DNA of 64,000 nt from SCRA01 sp035533275. Lineage in GTDB: Bacteria > Vulcanimicrobiota > Vulcanimicrobiia > Vulcanimicrobiales > SCRA01. The stretch lies in the NCBI GenBank assembly GCA_035533275.1, contig DATLUD010000020.1, forward strand, positions 1 through 64,000. The letters are read 5' to 3'. A model generated the notes under the pieces. The model saw nothing but the letters and a program-made list of their open reading frames with translations. It ran no database searches and was not told the origin of the DNA. Made by a program: the position numbers and the translations under genes. This document shows, one piece after another, positions 5,790-14,453 of the stretch (position 1 is its first letter; each line of letters starts with the position of its first letter).

Positions 5790-8666
5790 GTGAATCAGAT
5801 CCAGCAACTCGCGAGCTGCGGACAAAGCGTCTGGCTCGACAACGTCCGGCGCGCCATGTTCACCTCGGGCGAGCTCGACCGCCTCATCCGTGAGGGCCTG
5901 CGGGGCATGACGTCCAACCCGACGATCTTCGCGAAAGCGGTCGGAGCGGGCAACGACTACGATGGCCAGCTCCGCGAGCTGCTGGACTCCGGCCTCACCA
6001 TGCCGCACGTCTTCGAACGCCTAGCCGTGCGCGACATCCAGCAGGCGTGCGACGCCTTCCACGAGCTCTTCGAGTCGTCGAACCACGGCGACGGCTTCGT
6101 CTCGATCGAGGTCTCGCCGAAACTTGCACGCGACATGCGCGGCACCGTCGAGGAGGCCAACCGGCTCTGGCGCGAGGTCGCGCGTCCCAACGTGATGATC
6201 AAGATCCCGGGAACGCCCCAGTGCCTCCCGGCGGTCAAGCAATGCCTCGCCGACGGGATCAACGTCAACATCACCTTGCTCTTCGGCGTCGAGAACTACG
6301 AGGAGGTCGCCTGGACCTACATCGAGGCCCTGGAGGCGCGCGCCGCCGCGGGCAAGCCCGTCGACGACCTCCACTCCGTCGCCTCGATCTTCGTCAGCCG
6401 CATCGACACCGCGGTCGACACGCTGCTGCAGGCGCGGATCGCCAAGGGCGAGGACGTCTCCGCCTTGCTCGGCACCGCCGGCGTCTGTCTCTTGAAGGAA
6501 GACTACCAGCGCTTCCAGCGCATCTTCGCACACGAGCGTTTCACGGCGCTCGCCGCAAAGGGCGCACGCGTGCAGCGCCCGCTATGGGCCTCCACCAGCA
6601 CGAAGAACCCCGCCTATCCCGATCTCCTTTACGTGGAGCCGTTGGTGGGACGAGATACCGTCAACACCATGCCGACGCAGACGCTGCAGGCGCTGCTCGA
6701 CCACGGCAACATCGCGCCCGACACCGTGCTGCAAGGCTCCGAGGAGTCGGCGGCGCGGCTGGAGCGCCTCAGAGAGCTGGGCATCTCGCTCTTCGACGTC
6801 ACCCAACGGCTCCAGGACGAGGGCGTGGTGCTCTTCGAGGAGAGCTACGACGAGCTGATCGCCACCATCGAGACGAAGATGGCCACCTTGCGCGCAAGCG
6901 ACGGCGACCGCGTCTTGGCCCGCTTGGGCGCGAGCCGCGATGCCGCCGACCAGGCGCTGGCACAGCTCTCGGAACGGCGTTTCGACGAGCGGCTCTGGAA
7001 GCGGGACGCGGCGCTGTGGTCGAACGATCCGGCGCACGCCAAGATCGTCGAGAACGCGCTGGGCTGGCTGGCCGTGCCGCATAACATGATGGAGCACCTG
7101 CCGGATCTGCAATCGTTCGCCGCCGAGGTCCGTGCCGCCGGCTTCACGGACGCGGTCGTGCTGGGCATGGGGGGCAGCTCGCTCGCCCCCGACGTCTTCC
7201 GCTTGACGTTCGGACGTCTCCCCGGATCCCCCCGGCTTCACGTGCTGGACTCGAGCGACCCCGCGCAGGTAGCGGAGGTGGAGCGCGCTGTCGACCTGGC
7301 GCGCACGCTCTTCTTCGTCTCGAGCAAGAGCGGCACCACGGCGGAGCCCAACGCCTTCTTCCGGTACTTCTACGACCGCGTGCAGAAGGCGGTCGGCTCG
7401 CAGCGCGCCTCGCGCCAGTTCGTGGCCATCACCGATCCCGGCACACCGCTCGAGAAGGAGGCACGCGAGGGCAACTTCCTGCGTTGCTTCACCAACATGT
7501 CCGACATCGGCGGCCGCTACTCCGCGCTCTCGTTCTTCGGCGTGGCTCCCGCGGCCGTAGCCGGCTACGACGTCAAGGCGCTGCTCGCCCAAGGCGTCGC
7601 GGGGATGGCCGCGGCGGCGTCGTCCGTCCCCGAGGGCGATAACCCCGGCGCGCGCTTGGGGGCCATCATCGGCGGACTGGCCAAGGCGGGTCGCGACAAG
7701 CTCACGCTCGTGGCTCCCCCAGCGGCCGCTGCCTTCGGCTACTGGCTCGAACAATTGATCGCCGAATCCACCGGCAAGAGCGGCACCGGGATCGTTCCCG
7801 TGGAGGGCGAGCCGCTGGGAGATCCGGGCAGCTACGGCGGCGACCGCCTGTTCGTCGCCGTCGCCGACGGCCTCGCCGGCGAACCGCCCGAGGCCGGCGG
7901 CCCGTTGCCCACCATCGAGCGCGACGTCGACCGGCGCCTGCGCGCGCTCGAAGAGGCCGGCCATCCGGTGGTGCGCCTCGAGATGAAGACGCTGACCGAG
8001 ATCGCCCTCTGGATGTATCTCTGGGAGATCGCGACGGCGGCGGCCGGCTCAATCCTCGGCATCGACGCGTTCGATCAGCCCAACGTCCAGGAGGCCAAGG
8101 ACAACACCAACGCCCTCCTGGCGGCGTTCAAGGAACGTGGAGGCTTCGGTGGGAGCAAGCCGGCCCGCGAGTACGGCGAGGGCATCGGCGTCTTCCCGCT
8201 TGCGGGGAGTCCGCTCGTGGCGGGCGCGGACCTCGCCGAGACGCTTGCGGCGGTCTTCGCGCAGCTGCGCCCCGGCGACTATCTAGCGGTCACCGCCTAC
8301 CTGCCCATGACGCAAGCCAACGTCGACGCCCTGCGCGAGCTGCGCGTTCTGGTGCGCGACCGCTACCGCGTGGCGACCACCGTGGGCTTCGGCCCCCGCT
8401 TCCTCCACTCGACGGGGCAATTGCACAAGGGAGGACCGAACACCGTGGTCGCCTTGCAGCTCACCGCCGATCATGCGGCGTCGCCCGCGATTCCCGGTAT
8501 GGGCATCTCCTTCGGAACGCTCCAGCAAGCGCAGGCGCTGGGCGACTTCCAAGCGCTCGACGTGCGCCAGCGCCGAGGAGCGCGCGTGCATCTGGGACGC
8601 GACGTCCGGCAAGGCCTGCGGCGCCTGCTGACCGCCGCGCACGATGCGGTCTCCGCGCGCGCCTAG
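5790..8666 (+). CDS. tal-pgi: Transaldolase / glucose-6-phosphate isomerase fusion
   Basis: This 958-residue protein joins two enzymes. Residues 1 to about 360 are a transaldolase: MTSNPTIF near the start, the Schiff-base lysine region NVMIKIPGTP, and TQTLQALLDHG. Residues from about 400 to the end are a phosphoglucose isomerase with VLGMGGSSLAPD and the SIS signature SSKSGTTAEP. GTG at 5790 was chosen over ATG 5751 because GAGGAG lies 6 bases upstream and the protein then starts at the transaldolase N-terminus. The fusion would couple sedoheptulose-7-phosphate/erythrose-4-phosphate exchange to fructose-6-phosphate/glucose-6-phosphate isomerisation, returning carbon to G6PDH encoded two genes on. 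Such fusions are known in several phyla. Confidence 0.92.
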   Translation: MNQIQQLASCGQSVWLDNVRRAMFTSGELDRLIREGLRGMTSNPTIFAKAVGAGNDYDGQLRELLDSGLTMPHVFERLAVRDIQQACDAFHELFESSNHGDGFVSIEVSPKLARDMRGTVEEANRLWREVARPNVMIKIPGTPQCLPAVKQCLADGINVNITLLFGVENYEEVAWTYIEALEARAAAGKPVDDLHSVASIFVSRIDTAVDTLLQARIAKGEDVSALLGTAGVCLLKEDYQRFQRIFAHERFTALAAKGARVQRPLWASTSTKNPAYPDLLYVEPLVGRDTVNTMPTQTLQALLDHGNIAPDTVLQGSEESAARLERLRELGISLFDVTQRLQDEGVVLFEESYDELIATIETKMATLRASDGDRVLARLGASRDAADQALAQLSERRFDERLWKRDAALWSNDPAHAKIVENALGWLAVPHNMMEHLPDLQSFAAEVRAAGFTDAVVLGMGGSSLAPDVFRLTFGRLPGSPRLHVLDSSDPAQVAEVERAVDLARTLFFVSSKSGTTAEPNAFFRYFYDRVQKAVGSQRASRQFVAITDPGTPLEKEAREGNFLRCFTNMSDIGGRYSALSFFGVAPAAVAGYDVKALLAQGVAGMAAAASSVPEGDNPGARLGAIIGGLAKAGRDKLTLVAPPAAAAFGYWLEQLIAESTGKSGTGIVPVEGEPLGDPGSYGGDRLFVAVADGLAGEPPEAGGPLPTIERDVDRRLRALEEAGHPVVRLEMKTLTEIALWMYLWEIATAAAGSILGIDAFDQPNVQEAKDNTNALLAAFKERGGFGGSKPAREYGEGIGVFPLAGSPLVAGADLAETLAAVFAQLRPGDYLAVTAYLPMTQANVDALRELRVLVRDRYRVATTVGFGPRFLHSTGQLHKGGPNTVVALQLTADHAASPAIPGMGISFGTLQQAQALGDFQALDVRQRRGARVHLGRDVRQGLRRLLTAAHDAVSARA

Positions 8667-8715
8667 GGCGCGACAGCCACGCTCGCGACACGGTGAAATC
8701 TATGGGGGGACAACG

Positions 8716-9618
8716 GTGCAGCTAGGAATGATCGGCCTCGGCCGAATGGGCGCGAACATGACGGAGCGGCTGTTGCGCGGAGGACACCAGGTGGTGGTCT
8801 TCGACCGCAGCAGCGATGCGGTCCAACGGTCCGCGGCGATGGGCGCCGTGGGCGCGGGCTCGCTCGAGGATCTGGTCTCCAAGCTGAGCGGTCCGCGCCG
8901 CGCCGTCTGGGTGATGGTGCCGGCCGGCGGGCCCACCGATCAAACCATCGAGCGGCTCTCGCAGCTGCTCGGCGAGAACGACGTCGTGATCGACGGCGGC
9001 AACTCGAAGTACACCGACTCGTTGCGCCACGGACTCCTGCTGCGCGAGCGGAGCATCGGCTTCTGCGACGCGGGGACCAGCGGCGGCGTCTGGGGCCTCA
9101 AGGAAGGCTACTGCCTGATGGTAGGCGGCGACGATCGCGACGTCGCGCTGGTCGAGCCGGTCTTCCGCACGCTCGCGCCCCCCGACGGCTACCTGCACAC
9201 CGGCGCCGTGGGTTCGGGGCATTTCTCGAAGATGGTCCACAACGGCATCGAGTACGGCCTCCTCCAGGCGTACGCGGAAGGCTTCGCCATCCTCGAGAAG
9301 GCGCCGTTCACCTACGACCTGGGCGCCCTCGCCAAGCTGTGGAATCACGGCAGCGTCGTGCGCTCGTGGCTCCTCGAGCTGGCGGAGCTGGCCTTCCGCG
9401 AGGATCCCGCGCTGGCGAAGATCCGCGGCTACGTCGACGACTCCGGAGAAGGGCGGTGGACGCTCGAAGCCGCGGTGGCCGAGAACGTCGCCGCTCCGGT
9501 GATCGCCACGTCGCTCTTCGCCCGCTTCTCCTCGCGCGACCCCGACGCGTTCTCGGCGAAGGTCATCGCGGCGCTGCGCAACCAGTTCGGCGGCCATCCC
9601 GTCAAGACCGAGGCCTAG
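8716..9618 (+). CDS. gnd: 6-phosphogluconate dehydrogenase, short NAD-type
   Basis: This 300-residue enzyme decarboxylates 6-phosphogluconate to ribulose 5-phosphate. The dinucleotide motif GLGRMGANM follows directly after the start. The substrate motif DGGNSKYTDS, the catalytic DAGTSGGVWG and HNGIEYGLLQAYAEG are all present. The length of about 300 matches the short GntZ/YqeC group rather than the 470-residue dimeric enzyme; that group often prefers NAD. GTG 8716 is preceded by GGGGGGA and lies 49 bases after tal-pgi. zwf begins 4 bases after its stop, so tight co-expression with G6PDH is likely. Confidence 0.92.
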   Translation: MQLGMIGLGRMGANMTERLLRGGHQVVVFDRSSDAVQRSAAMGAVGAGSLEDLVSKLSGPRRAVWVMVPAGGPTDQTIERLSQLLGENDVVIDGGNSKYTDSLRHGLLLRERSIGFCDAGTSGGVWGLKEGYCLMVGGDDRDVALVEPVFRTLAPPDGYLHTGAVGSGHFSKMVHNGIEYGLLQAYAEGFAILEKAPFTYDLGALAKLWNHGSVVRSWLLELAELAFREDPALAKIRGYVDDSGEGRWTLEAAVAENVAAPVIATSLFARFSSRDPDAFSAKVIAALRNQFGGHPVKTEA

Positions 9619-9622
9619 ACCG

Positions 9623-11185
9623 ATGGCTCGGACGGTCACCGCAGTGCCGGCGGACGGCAAGGCCAACCCGCTGCGCGCGGGCCTGCAAAGCAATCGCATC
9701 TCCGATCCCTGCACGCTCGTCCTCTTCGGCGCCACCGGAGATCTCACCAAGCGCATGCTGATGCCGGCGCTCTACAGTCTGCGCCTCCAGGACATCTTGC
9801 CGCCCGACTTCGCCATCGTGGGCTACTCGCGCTCCGAGTGGAGCGACGATCAATTCCGCGAGGCCATGCGCGAAGGCATCGCCGACTTCGCCCAGTTGGG
9901 TGAGCCCGAGGGCTCCATCTGGGACGACTTCGCGCGGCGTCTCTCGTACATCTCCGGCGATTTCGACGACGTGCGCTGCTACGAATCCCTCCGCCGCCAC
10001 CTGGAGCAGGATCTCAAGGAGTTCGACACCGGCGGCAACGTGCTCTACTACTTGGCCACGCCCCCGGTGGTCTTCGGCGAGATCGTGCGCCATCTGGCCC
10101 TCGCGAAGCTCGGCCCCGCCGACACCAAGGGCTGGTGCCGCCTGGTGGTGGAGAAACCGTTCGGCACCGACCTCGACTCGGCGCGCGCTCTCCAACGCGA
10201 GATCGAGCAGGTCTTTCCCGAGAAGCAGATCTACCGCATCGACCACTACCTGGGCAAGGAGCCCGTGCAGGATCTGTTGGCGTTGCGCTTCTCCAACGTC
10301 ATCTTCGAGCCGCTATGGAACTTTCGGTACGTCGAGAGCGTGCAGATCACGGCGGCGGAGACGGTGGGCGTCGAGCAGCGCGGCGGCTACTACGAGCGCT
10401 CGGGCGCCCTGCGCGACATGCTCCAGAACCACGTCATCAACCTCATGACGCTCGTGGCGATGGAGCCGCCCGTCTCCCCCGACGCGGACGCGCTGCGCGA
10501 CGAGAAGTTCAAAGTCCTGCGCGCGGTGAGGCCGATCCCCGCGGACCACGTCGACGACTTCGCCGTGCGCGGCCAGTACGATGCCGGCGAGATCGGCGGC
10601 CAGAAGGTCCCCGCCTATCGCAGCGAGCCCGACGTCGACGACGCGTCGAACACCGAGACCTATGCCGCCCTCAAGCTGCTGATCGACAACTGGCGCTGGG
10701 GGGGACGCGTCCCCTTCTACCTGCGCAGCGGCAAGCGGCTCAAGCGCAAGGACAGCGAGATCGCGATCACCTTCCGCAACGTGCCGCACCGGCTCTTCGG
10801 CGAGCGCGGCGACGCCTTCGAGCCGAACTCCCTGGTGGTCAAGATCCAGCCGGAGGAGGGCATCTCCCTCTCGTTCAATGCCAAGTATCCCGGCCAGGCG
10901 ATGCACATTCGGACCGTTTCGATGGACTTCGCCTACGGCGAGGGGTTCGCCGTGAAGATCGCCCCGGCGTACGAGCGGCTGCTCGCCGACGCCATGCGCG
11001 GGGATCAGACCCTCTTCACGCGATGGGACGCCGTCGAGGCCGCGTGGGAGATCGTGATGCCCGTGCTCGACCAGTGGCAGAGCGTGCGCGCCAACGGCTT
11101 CCCGAATTACGCCGCCGGCTCCCAGGGGCCCAAAGCCGCCGACGACCTGCTGGCACGCGAGGGTGACGCATGGCGACCGTTGTGA
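9623..11185 (+). CDS. zwf: Glucose-6-phosphate dehydrogenase
   Basis: This 520-residue enzyme oxidises glucose 6-phosphate to the lactone and is the entry to the oxidative pentose phosphate pathway. The nucleotide motif FGATGDLTKRMLMPALY lies near 30-46, and the catalytic stretch RIDHYLGKEPVQDLLALRF near 205. FYLRSGKRL and FNAKYPGQ, typical of the C-terminal domain, are present. The first 27 residues are a short extra leader before the conserved part. It is followed by opcA, which overlaps it by 16 bases. In cyanobacteria and actinobacteria OpcA modulates G6PDH activity or assembly, so the pair is expected to interact. Confidence 0.95.
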   Translation: MARTVTAVPADGKANPLRAGLQSNRISDPCTLVLFGATGDLTKRMLMPALYSLRLQDILPPDFAIVGYSRSEWSDDQFREAMREGIADFAQLGEPEGSIWDDFARRLSYISGDFDDVRCYESLRRHLEQDLKEFDTGGNVLYYLATPPVVFGEIVRHLALAKLGPADTKGWCRLVVEKPFGTDLDSARALQREIEQVFPEKQIYRIDHYLGKEPVQDLLALRFSNVIFEPLWNFRYVESVQITAAETVGVEQRGGYYERSGALRDMLQNHVINLMTLVAMEPPVSPDADALRDEKFKVLRAVRPIPADHVDDFAVRGQYDAGEIGGQKVPAYRSEPDVDDASNTETYAALKLLIDNWRWGGRVPFYLRSGKRLKRKDSEIAITFRNVPHRLFGERGDAFEPNSLVVKIQPEEGISLSFNAKYPGQAMHIRTVSMDFAYGEGFAVKIAPAYERLLADAMRGDQTLFTRWDAVEAAWEIVMPVLDQWQSVRANGFPNYAAGSQGPKAADDLLAREGDAWRPL

Positions 11186-12177
11186 ACGCCCAAACCATCC
11201 ACGCCGAGCTCCATCGCCTGCGCGAGCTCCAAAGCGAGGGAGGCGGCCCGGGAACCGTCGCGGCGACGTCGACGCTCGTCGCTTACGCCGCCCGGCCCTC
11301 CGCGTGGGAGCGCATCGCCGAGGCGGCGCGGCGCATCGCGATCGCCCATGCCGCGCGCCTGCTGCTCTTGGACGCCGCCGGCCATGCCTCGCCGCACGTC
11401 ACCTCCTTCTGCGGCCGCGAAGGCAGCGAGACCATCTGCTGCGAGGAGGTGACGATTCCGCTCGAAGCCGGGAGCCCCGACTCCTCGCTCGCCCTCGTCG
11501 AGGAGCTGCTGCTCCCGGGCCTGCCCGCCCATCTGTGGTGGAATGGAGCCGGGATCGACGGCCGGCTCTTCGCCGGCTTGCGCGCCTTGGTCAAGCGCAT
11601 CGTCGTCGACAGCTCGCAAGCCGACGCCGATGCCGGCGGGTTGGTGGAGCTGGAGCGCGCGCTCGAGCGCCGGCCTCACGCTCATCTCTCCGACCTCGCC
11701 TGGCTGCGCGTCGGACCGTGGCGCGAGATGGCGGCGCGCCTCTTCGACGACCCCGAGCACGCCGCGCGGCTCGCTCACCTGGAGGCCATCGAGATCGTGA
11801 GCGGAACGCGCGGCGAGGCCGCGCTGCTCGCCGGATGGCTCGGCGTTCAGTTGGGGTTCGACGTCCCCGCCGGGTCCGGCGCCTTCGCGACGCCGGCCGG
11901 CGGCCGCGTGACCTTCGCGTACGCGCGGGGCGGAGAGCCCGGCGAGGTGCGCTCCGTGCGCCTGCGTACGGCCGGCATGGCATTCACCGCCGCCGTCGAG
12001 AGCGGCGGCACGAGCGTCAGCTTGAGCCGCGAGTCCGGACGTGAAACCCGCACCCGCTGCGAGCCGCTGGTGACGCACTCGCCGGAGGACCGCGTCAGCA
12101 AGGCACTCTACGGTCCGGACTCCGATCCGGCCTTCGCGCCGTCGCTCGCGATGGCAGCCCGCCTGGTATCGGCGTGA
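11170..12177 (+). CDS. opcA: Glucose-6-phosphate dehydrogenase assembly protein OpcA
   Basis: This 335-residue protein corresponds to OpcA, a partner that activates or assembles G6PDH and, in cyanobacteria, links it to thioredoxin control. The family order is visible: an N-terminal helix (IHAELHRLRE), RLLLLDAAG, then LLLPGLPAHLWWNG, FAGLRALVKRIVVDSS, LSDLAWLRVGPWREM and a C-terminal LLAGWLGVQLG. ATG 11170 has GAGGGTG upstream and overlaps zwf by 16 bases; pgl overlaps its stop by 4. OpcA is best known from actinobacteria and cyanobacteria, so it helps place the organism away from Proteobacteria. Confidence 0.85.
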   Translation: MATVVNAQTIHAELHRLRELQSEGGGPGTVAATSTLVAYAARPSAWERIAEAARRIAIAHAARLLLLDAAGHASPHVTSFCGREGSETICCEEVTIPLEAGSPDSSLALVEELLLPGLPAHLWWNGAGIDGRLFAGLRALVKRIVVDSSQADADAGGLVELERALERRPHAHLSDLAWLRVGPWREMAARLFDDPEHAARLAHLEAIEIVSGTRGEAALLAGWLGVQLGFDVPAGSGAFATPAGGRVTFAYARGGEPGEVRSVRLRTAGMAFTAAVESGGTSVSLSRESGRETRTRCEPLVTHSPEDRVSKALYGPDSDPAFAPSLAMAARLVSA

Positions 12178-12926
12178 CGGCGGGACGCGTCCGCGGCGCG
12201 CTCGTGGTCGTCGCCGACGAGGGAGCCCTATGGGCGGCGCTCGCCGACATCTTCGTCGAAGACGCCCGAGAAGCGGTCGCGCGACGCGGTTCGTTCGCCG
12301 TCGCCCTCTCCGGCGGCACGACCCCCAAGGGCGCCTACGAGCTCCTGGCACAGGAGCCGCGCCGTTCGCGCGTGCCGTGGGAGCGCCTCTCCATCTTCTT
12401 CAGCGACGAGCGCTGCGTGCCGCCTGGCGATCCTCAGTCGAACTACGGGATGGCGCACGACGCGCTGCTCTCCAAAGTGCCGGTGCCGGCCGAGCACGTC
12501 CACCGTATGCGCGGTGAGCTGCCGCCGGAAGAGGCTGCCGGCGCCTATGCCAGCGTGCTGCGCGACGCGCTGGGCGACGACCCGGTCTTCGATCTCGTGA
12601 TGCTGGGCATGGGGCCCGACGGCCATACCGCCTCGCTCTTCCCCGGCACCTCTCCGGTGGGCGAGCAGCGGCTCCTGGTGGCCGCGCCGTTCGTCCCCAA
12701 GTTCGGGGCGCATCGTCTCACGATGACGCCGCGCGTGCTCAACCGCGCGCGGCACGTCGTGGTCGCCGCCGCCGGGGCCGAGAAGAGCGAGGCGCTCCGG
12801 CGCGCCATCGAGGGCCCCTTCGATCCCAACCTCACGCCCGTGCAAGTGGTGCAGCCCGCGGCAGGCGCGCTCACGTGGCTGGCCGACCGCGCGGCCGCTG
12901 CTCGTCTCACCACGCCGCCGGGCTGA
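12174..12926 (+). CDS. pgl: 6-phosphogluconolactonase
   Basis: This 250-residue DevB/SOL-type lactonase hydrolyses 6-phosphogluconolactone between the Zwf and Gnd reactions. The family motifs ALSGGTTPKGAYELL (near 43), FFSDERCVPPGDPQSNYGM (near 79) and LGMGPDGHTASLFPG (near 143) are all present. GTG 12174 shares four bases with the opcA stop (GTGA), so translation is probably coupled. It is the last gene of the operon. Only 12 bases separate its stop from the end of the convergent efflux gene, and no hairpin is visible there. Confidence 0.93.
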   Translation: MTAGRVRGALVVVADEGALWAALADIFVEDAREAVARRGSFAVALSGGTTPKGAYELLAQEPRRSRVPWERLSIFFSDERCVPPGDPQSNYGMAHDALLSKVPVPAEHVHRMRGELPPEEAAGAYASVLRDALGDDPVFDLVMLGMGPDGHTASLFPGTSPVGEQRLLVAAPFVPKFGAHRLTMTPRVLNRARHVVVAAAGAEKSEALRRAIEGPFDPNLTPVQVVQPAAGALTWLADRAAAARLTTPPG

Positions 12927-12938
12927 GCGCGGCGGCCG

Positions 12939-14453
12939 CTACTCCATCAACGCCGGCATGCCGGCGCGCGGCCGGCGCATGAGAAAGACCAGCGGCGCGA
13001 GCACCACGGAGATCGCGGCCGTCCACCAGGCCGTGTCGGCAAAGGCCATCGTCAGCGCCTGGCTCGAGAGCAGCTGGTAGAGCTGCAGCGGCGTGCCGTG
13101 CTCCAGGAACTGGACGACCGGAAGGCGATCCAACGTGGCCGAGCCCGCCAGCATCGCGTAATGGAACGCGTCGCGTCGGTCGAGGATCGTCACCAGCACC
13201 GCCGTGGCGATGGAACCGCCCAACTGCCGCGCCAAGTTGAAGAACGCCGAGACCTTCGGCGCGTCTTGCGGCGGCGCGGAGCTGAAGATGGCCACCGAGA
13301 GAGGCACGAAGAGCTGCGAGAGCGCCACGCCTCCCACGATGAGCGCGGGGGCGAAGGTCCAGAAGCTCGAGCTCGTCGTGGTCACCAGCGCCTGCATCGC
13401 GCTCGAGACGCCCACGAGCACGAACCCGCCGCCGATCACCCATCTGGCGTCCACCTTGCCCTTGGTGACCAGGATGGCCGCGAAGGGCGTCAGCAGGCCG
13501 ATGGCGAGGGCGCGCACCATGATCAGGTAGCCCGAGAGCGTGGCCGTGAAGCCGAGCACCGTCTGCACGAATTGGGGCAGGATCAGCACCGATCCGTAGA
13601 GGCTGATCCCCAGCGTCATGCCCAGCAGGGAACCCGCCGCCACGCCGCGGTTCTTGAGGATGTGGAGATCGACCACGGGCGTCTTGGTGAAGAAGAGCTC
13701 CCAGAGCACGAAGGCGACGATCCCCACGACGGCCACGACCGCGAAGAAGAGGATCCCCGAGTCGGTGAACCAGTTCTTGCGCTCGCCTTCCTCCAGCACG
13801 TATTGCAGCGATCCGATGCCGGCGGCCAACAGCAGCACGCCTGCGAGGTCGAGGGGCAGGCGCTGCGGCTTCTCCGGGTTGCGCAGCACGAGCAGCACCA
13901 GCAGGGTCGCGAGCAGTCCGGGCAGCAGGTTGATGAAGAACACCCAGCGCCAGGAGAGCTGATCCGTGATGATGCCGCCGATCGTGGGGCCGATGGTGGG
14001 TCCCACCACCACGCCCAGCGAGAAGATCGCTTGCCCCTTGCCGATCTCCGCGGGCGGGTACGTCTCCTGAAGGATCGCCTGCGACGTGGAGATGAGCCCG
14101 CCGCCGAAGATGCCTTGGACGAAGCGCCACATGATCAGCTCCGTGAAGCTGCCCGAGGTTCCGCAGAGCATGGAGGCGACCGTGAAGCCGATGATCGAGA
14201 ACGCGTAGTACTCCCGGCGGCCGAAGCGCCGCTGAAGCCACGGCGTCAACGGGATCACCACCACGTTGGCGATGATGTATCCGGTGACCACCCACGCCGC
14301 CTCGTCGATGGTGGCGCCGAGGTTTCCCTGGATCGTCGGCAACGCGACGTTGACGATCGTGGTGTCCACGATCTCGAGCATGGTGGCAAGGCTGACGGCG
14401 AGTGTCACCGCCATCCTCCGCCACCCATACTCGACGACGGAGGAGCCGCTCAC
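12939..14453 (-). CDS. DHA2-family drug efflux permease (EmrB-like)
   Basis: This 504-residue, 14-segment major facilitator probably exports drugs or other hydrophobic compounds by proton antiport across the inner membrane. The family motif LEIVDTTIVNVALP is in the first membrane segment, and the antiporter motif C region reads LGVVVGPTIGPTIGG. W-R-W-V-F-F-I-N-L-L-PG follows, as in EmrB and QacA relatives. GTG 14453 shares one base with the stop of the adaptor gene (TAGTG). With the HlyD-type adaptor and the TetR repressor upstream it forms a self-regulated efflux operon. The substrate cannot be read from the sequence. Confidence 0.9.
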   Translation of the reverse strand: MSGSSVVEYGWRRMAVTLAVSLATMLEIVDTTIVNVALPTIQGNLGATIDEAAWVVTGYIIANVVVIPLTPWLQRRFGRREYYAFSIIGFTVASMLCGTSGSFTELIMWRFVQGIFGGGLISTSQAILQETYPPAEIGKGQAIFSLGVVVGPTIGPTIGGIITDQLSWRWVFFINLLPGLLATLLVLLVLRNPEKPQRLPLDLAGVLLLAAGIGSLQYVLEEGERKNWFTDSGILFFAVVAVVGIVAFVLWELFFTKTPVVDLHILKNRGVAAGSLLGMTLGISLYGSVLILPQFVQTVLGFTATLSGYLIMVRALAIGLLTPFAAILVTKGKVDARWVIGGGFVLVGVSSAMQALVTTTSSSFWTFAPALIVGGVALSQLFVPLSVAIFSSAPPQDAPKVSAFFNLARQLGGSIATAVLVTILDRRDAFHYAMLAGSATLDRLPVVQFLEHGTPLQLYQLLSSQALTMAFADTAWWTAAISVVLAPLVFLMRRPRAGMPALME

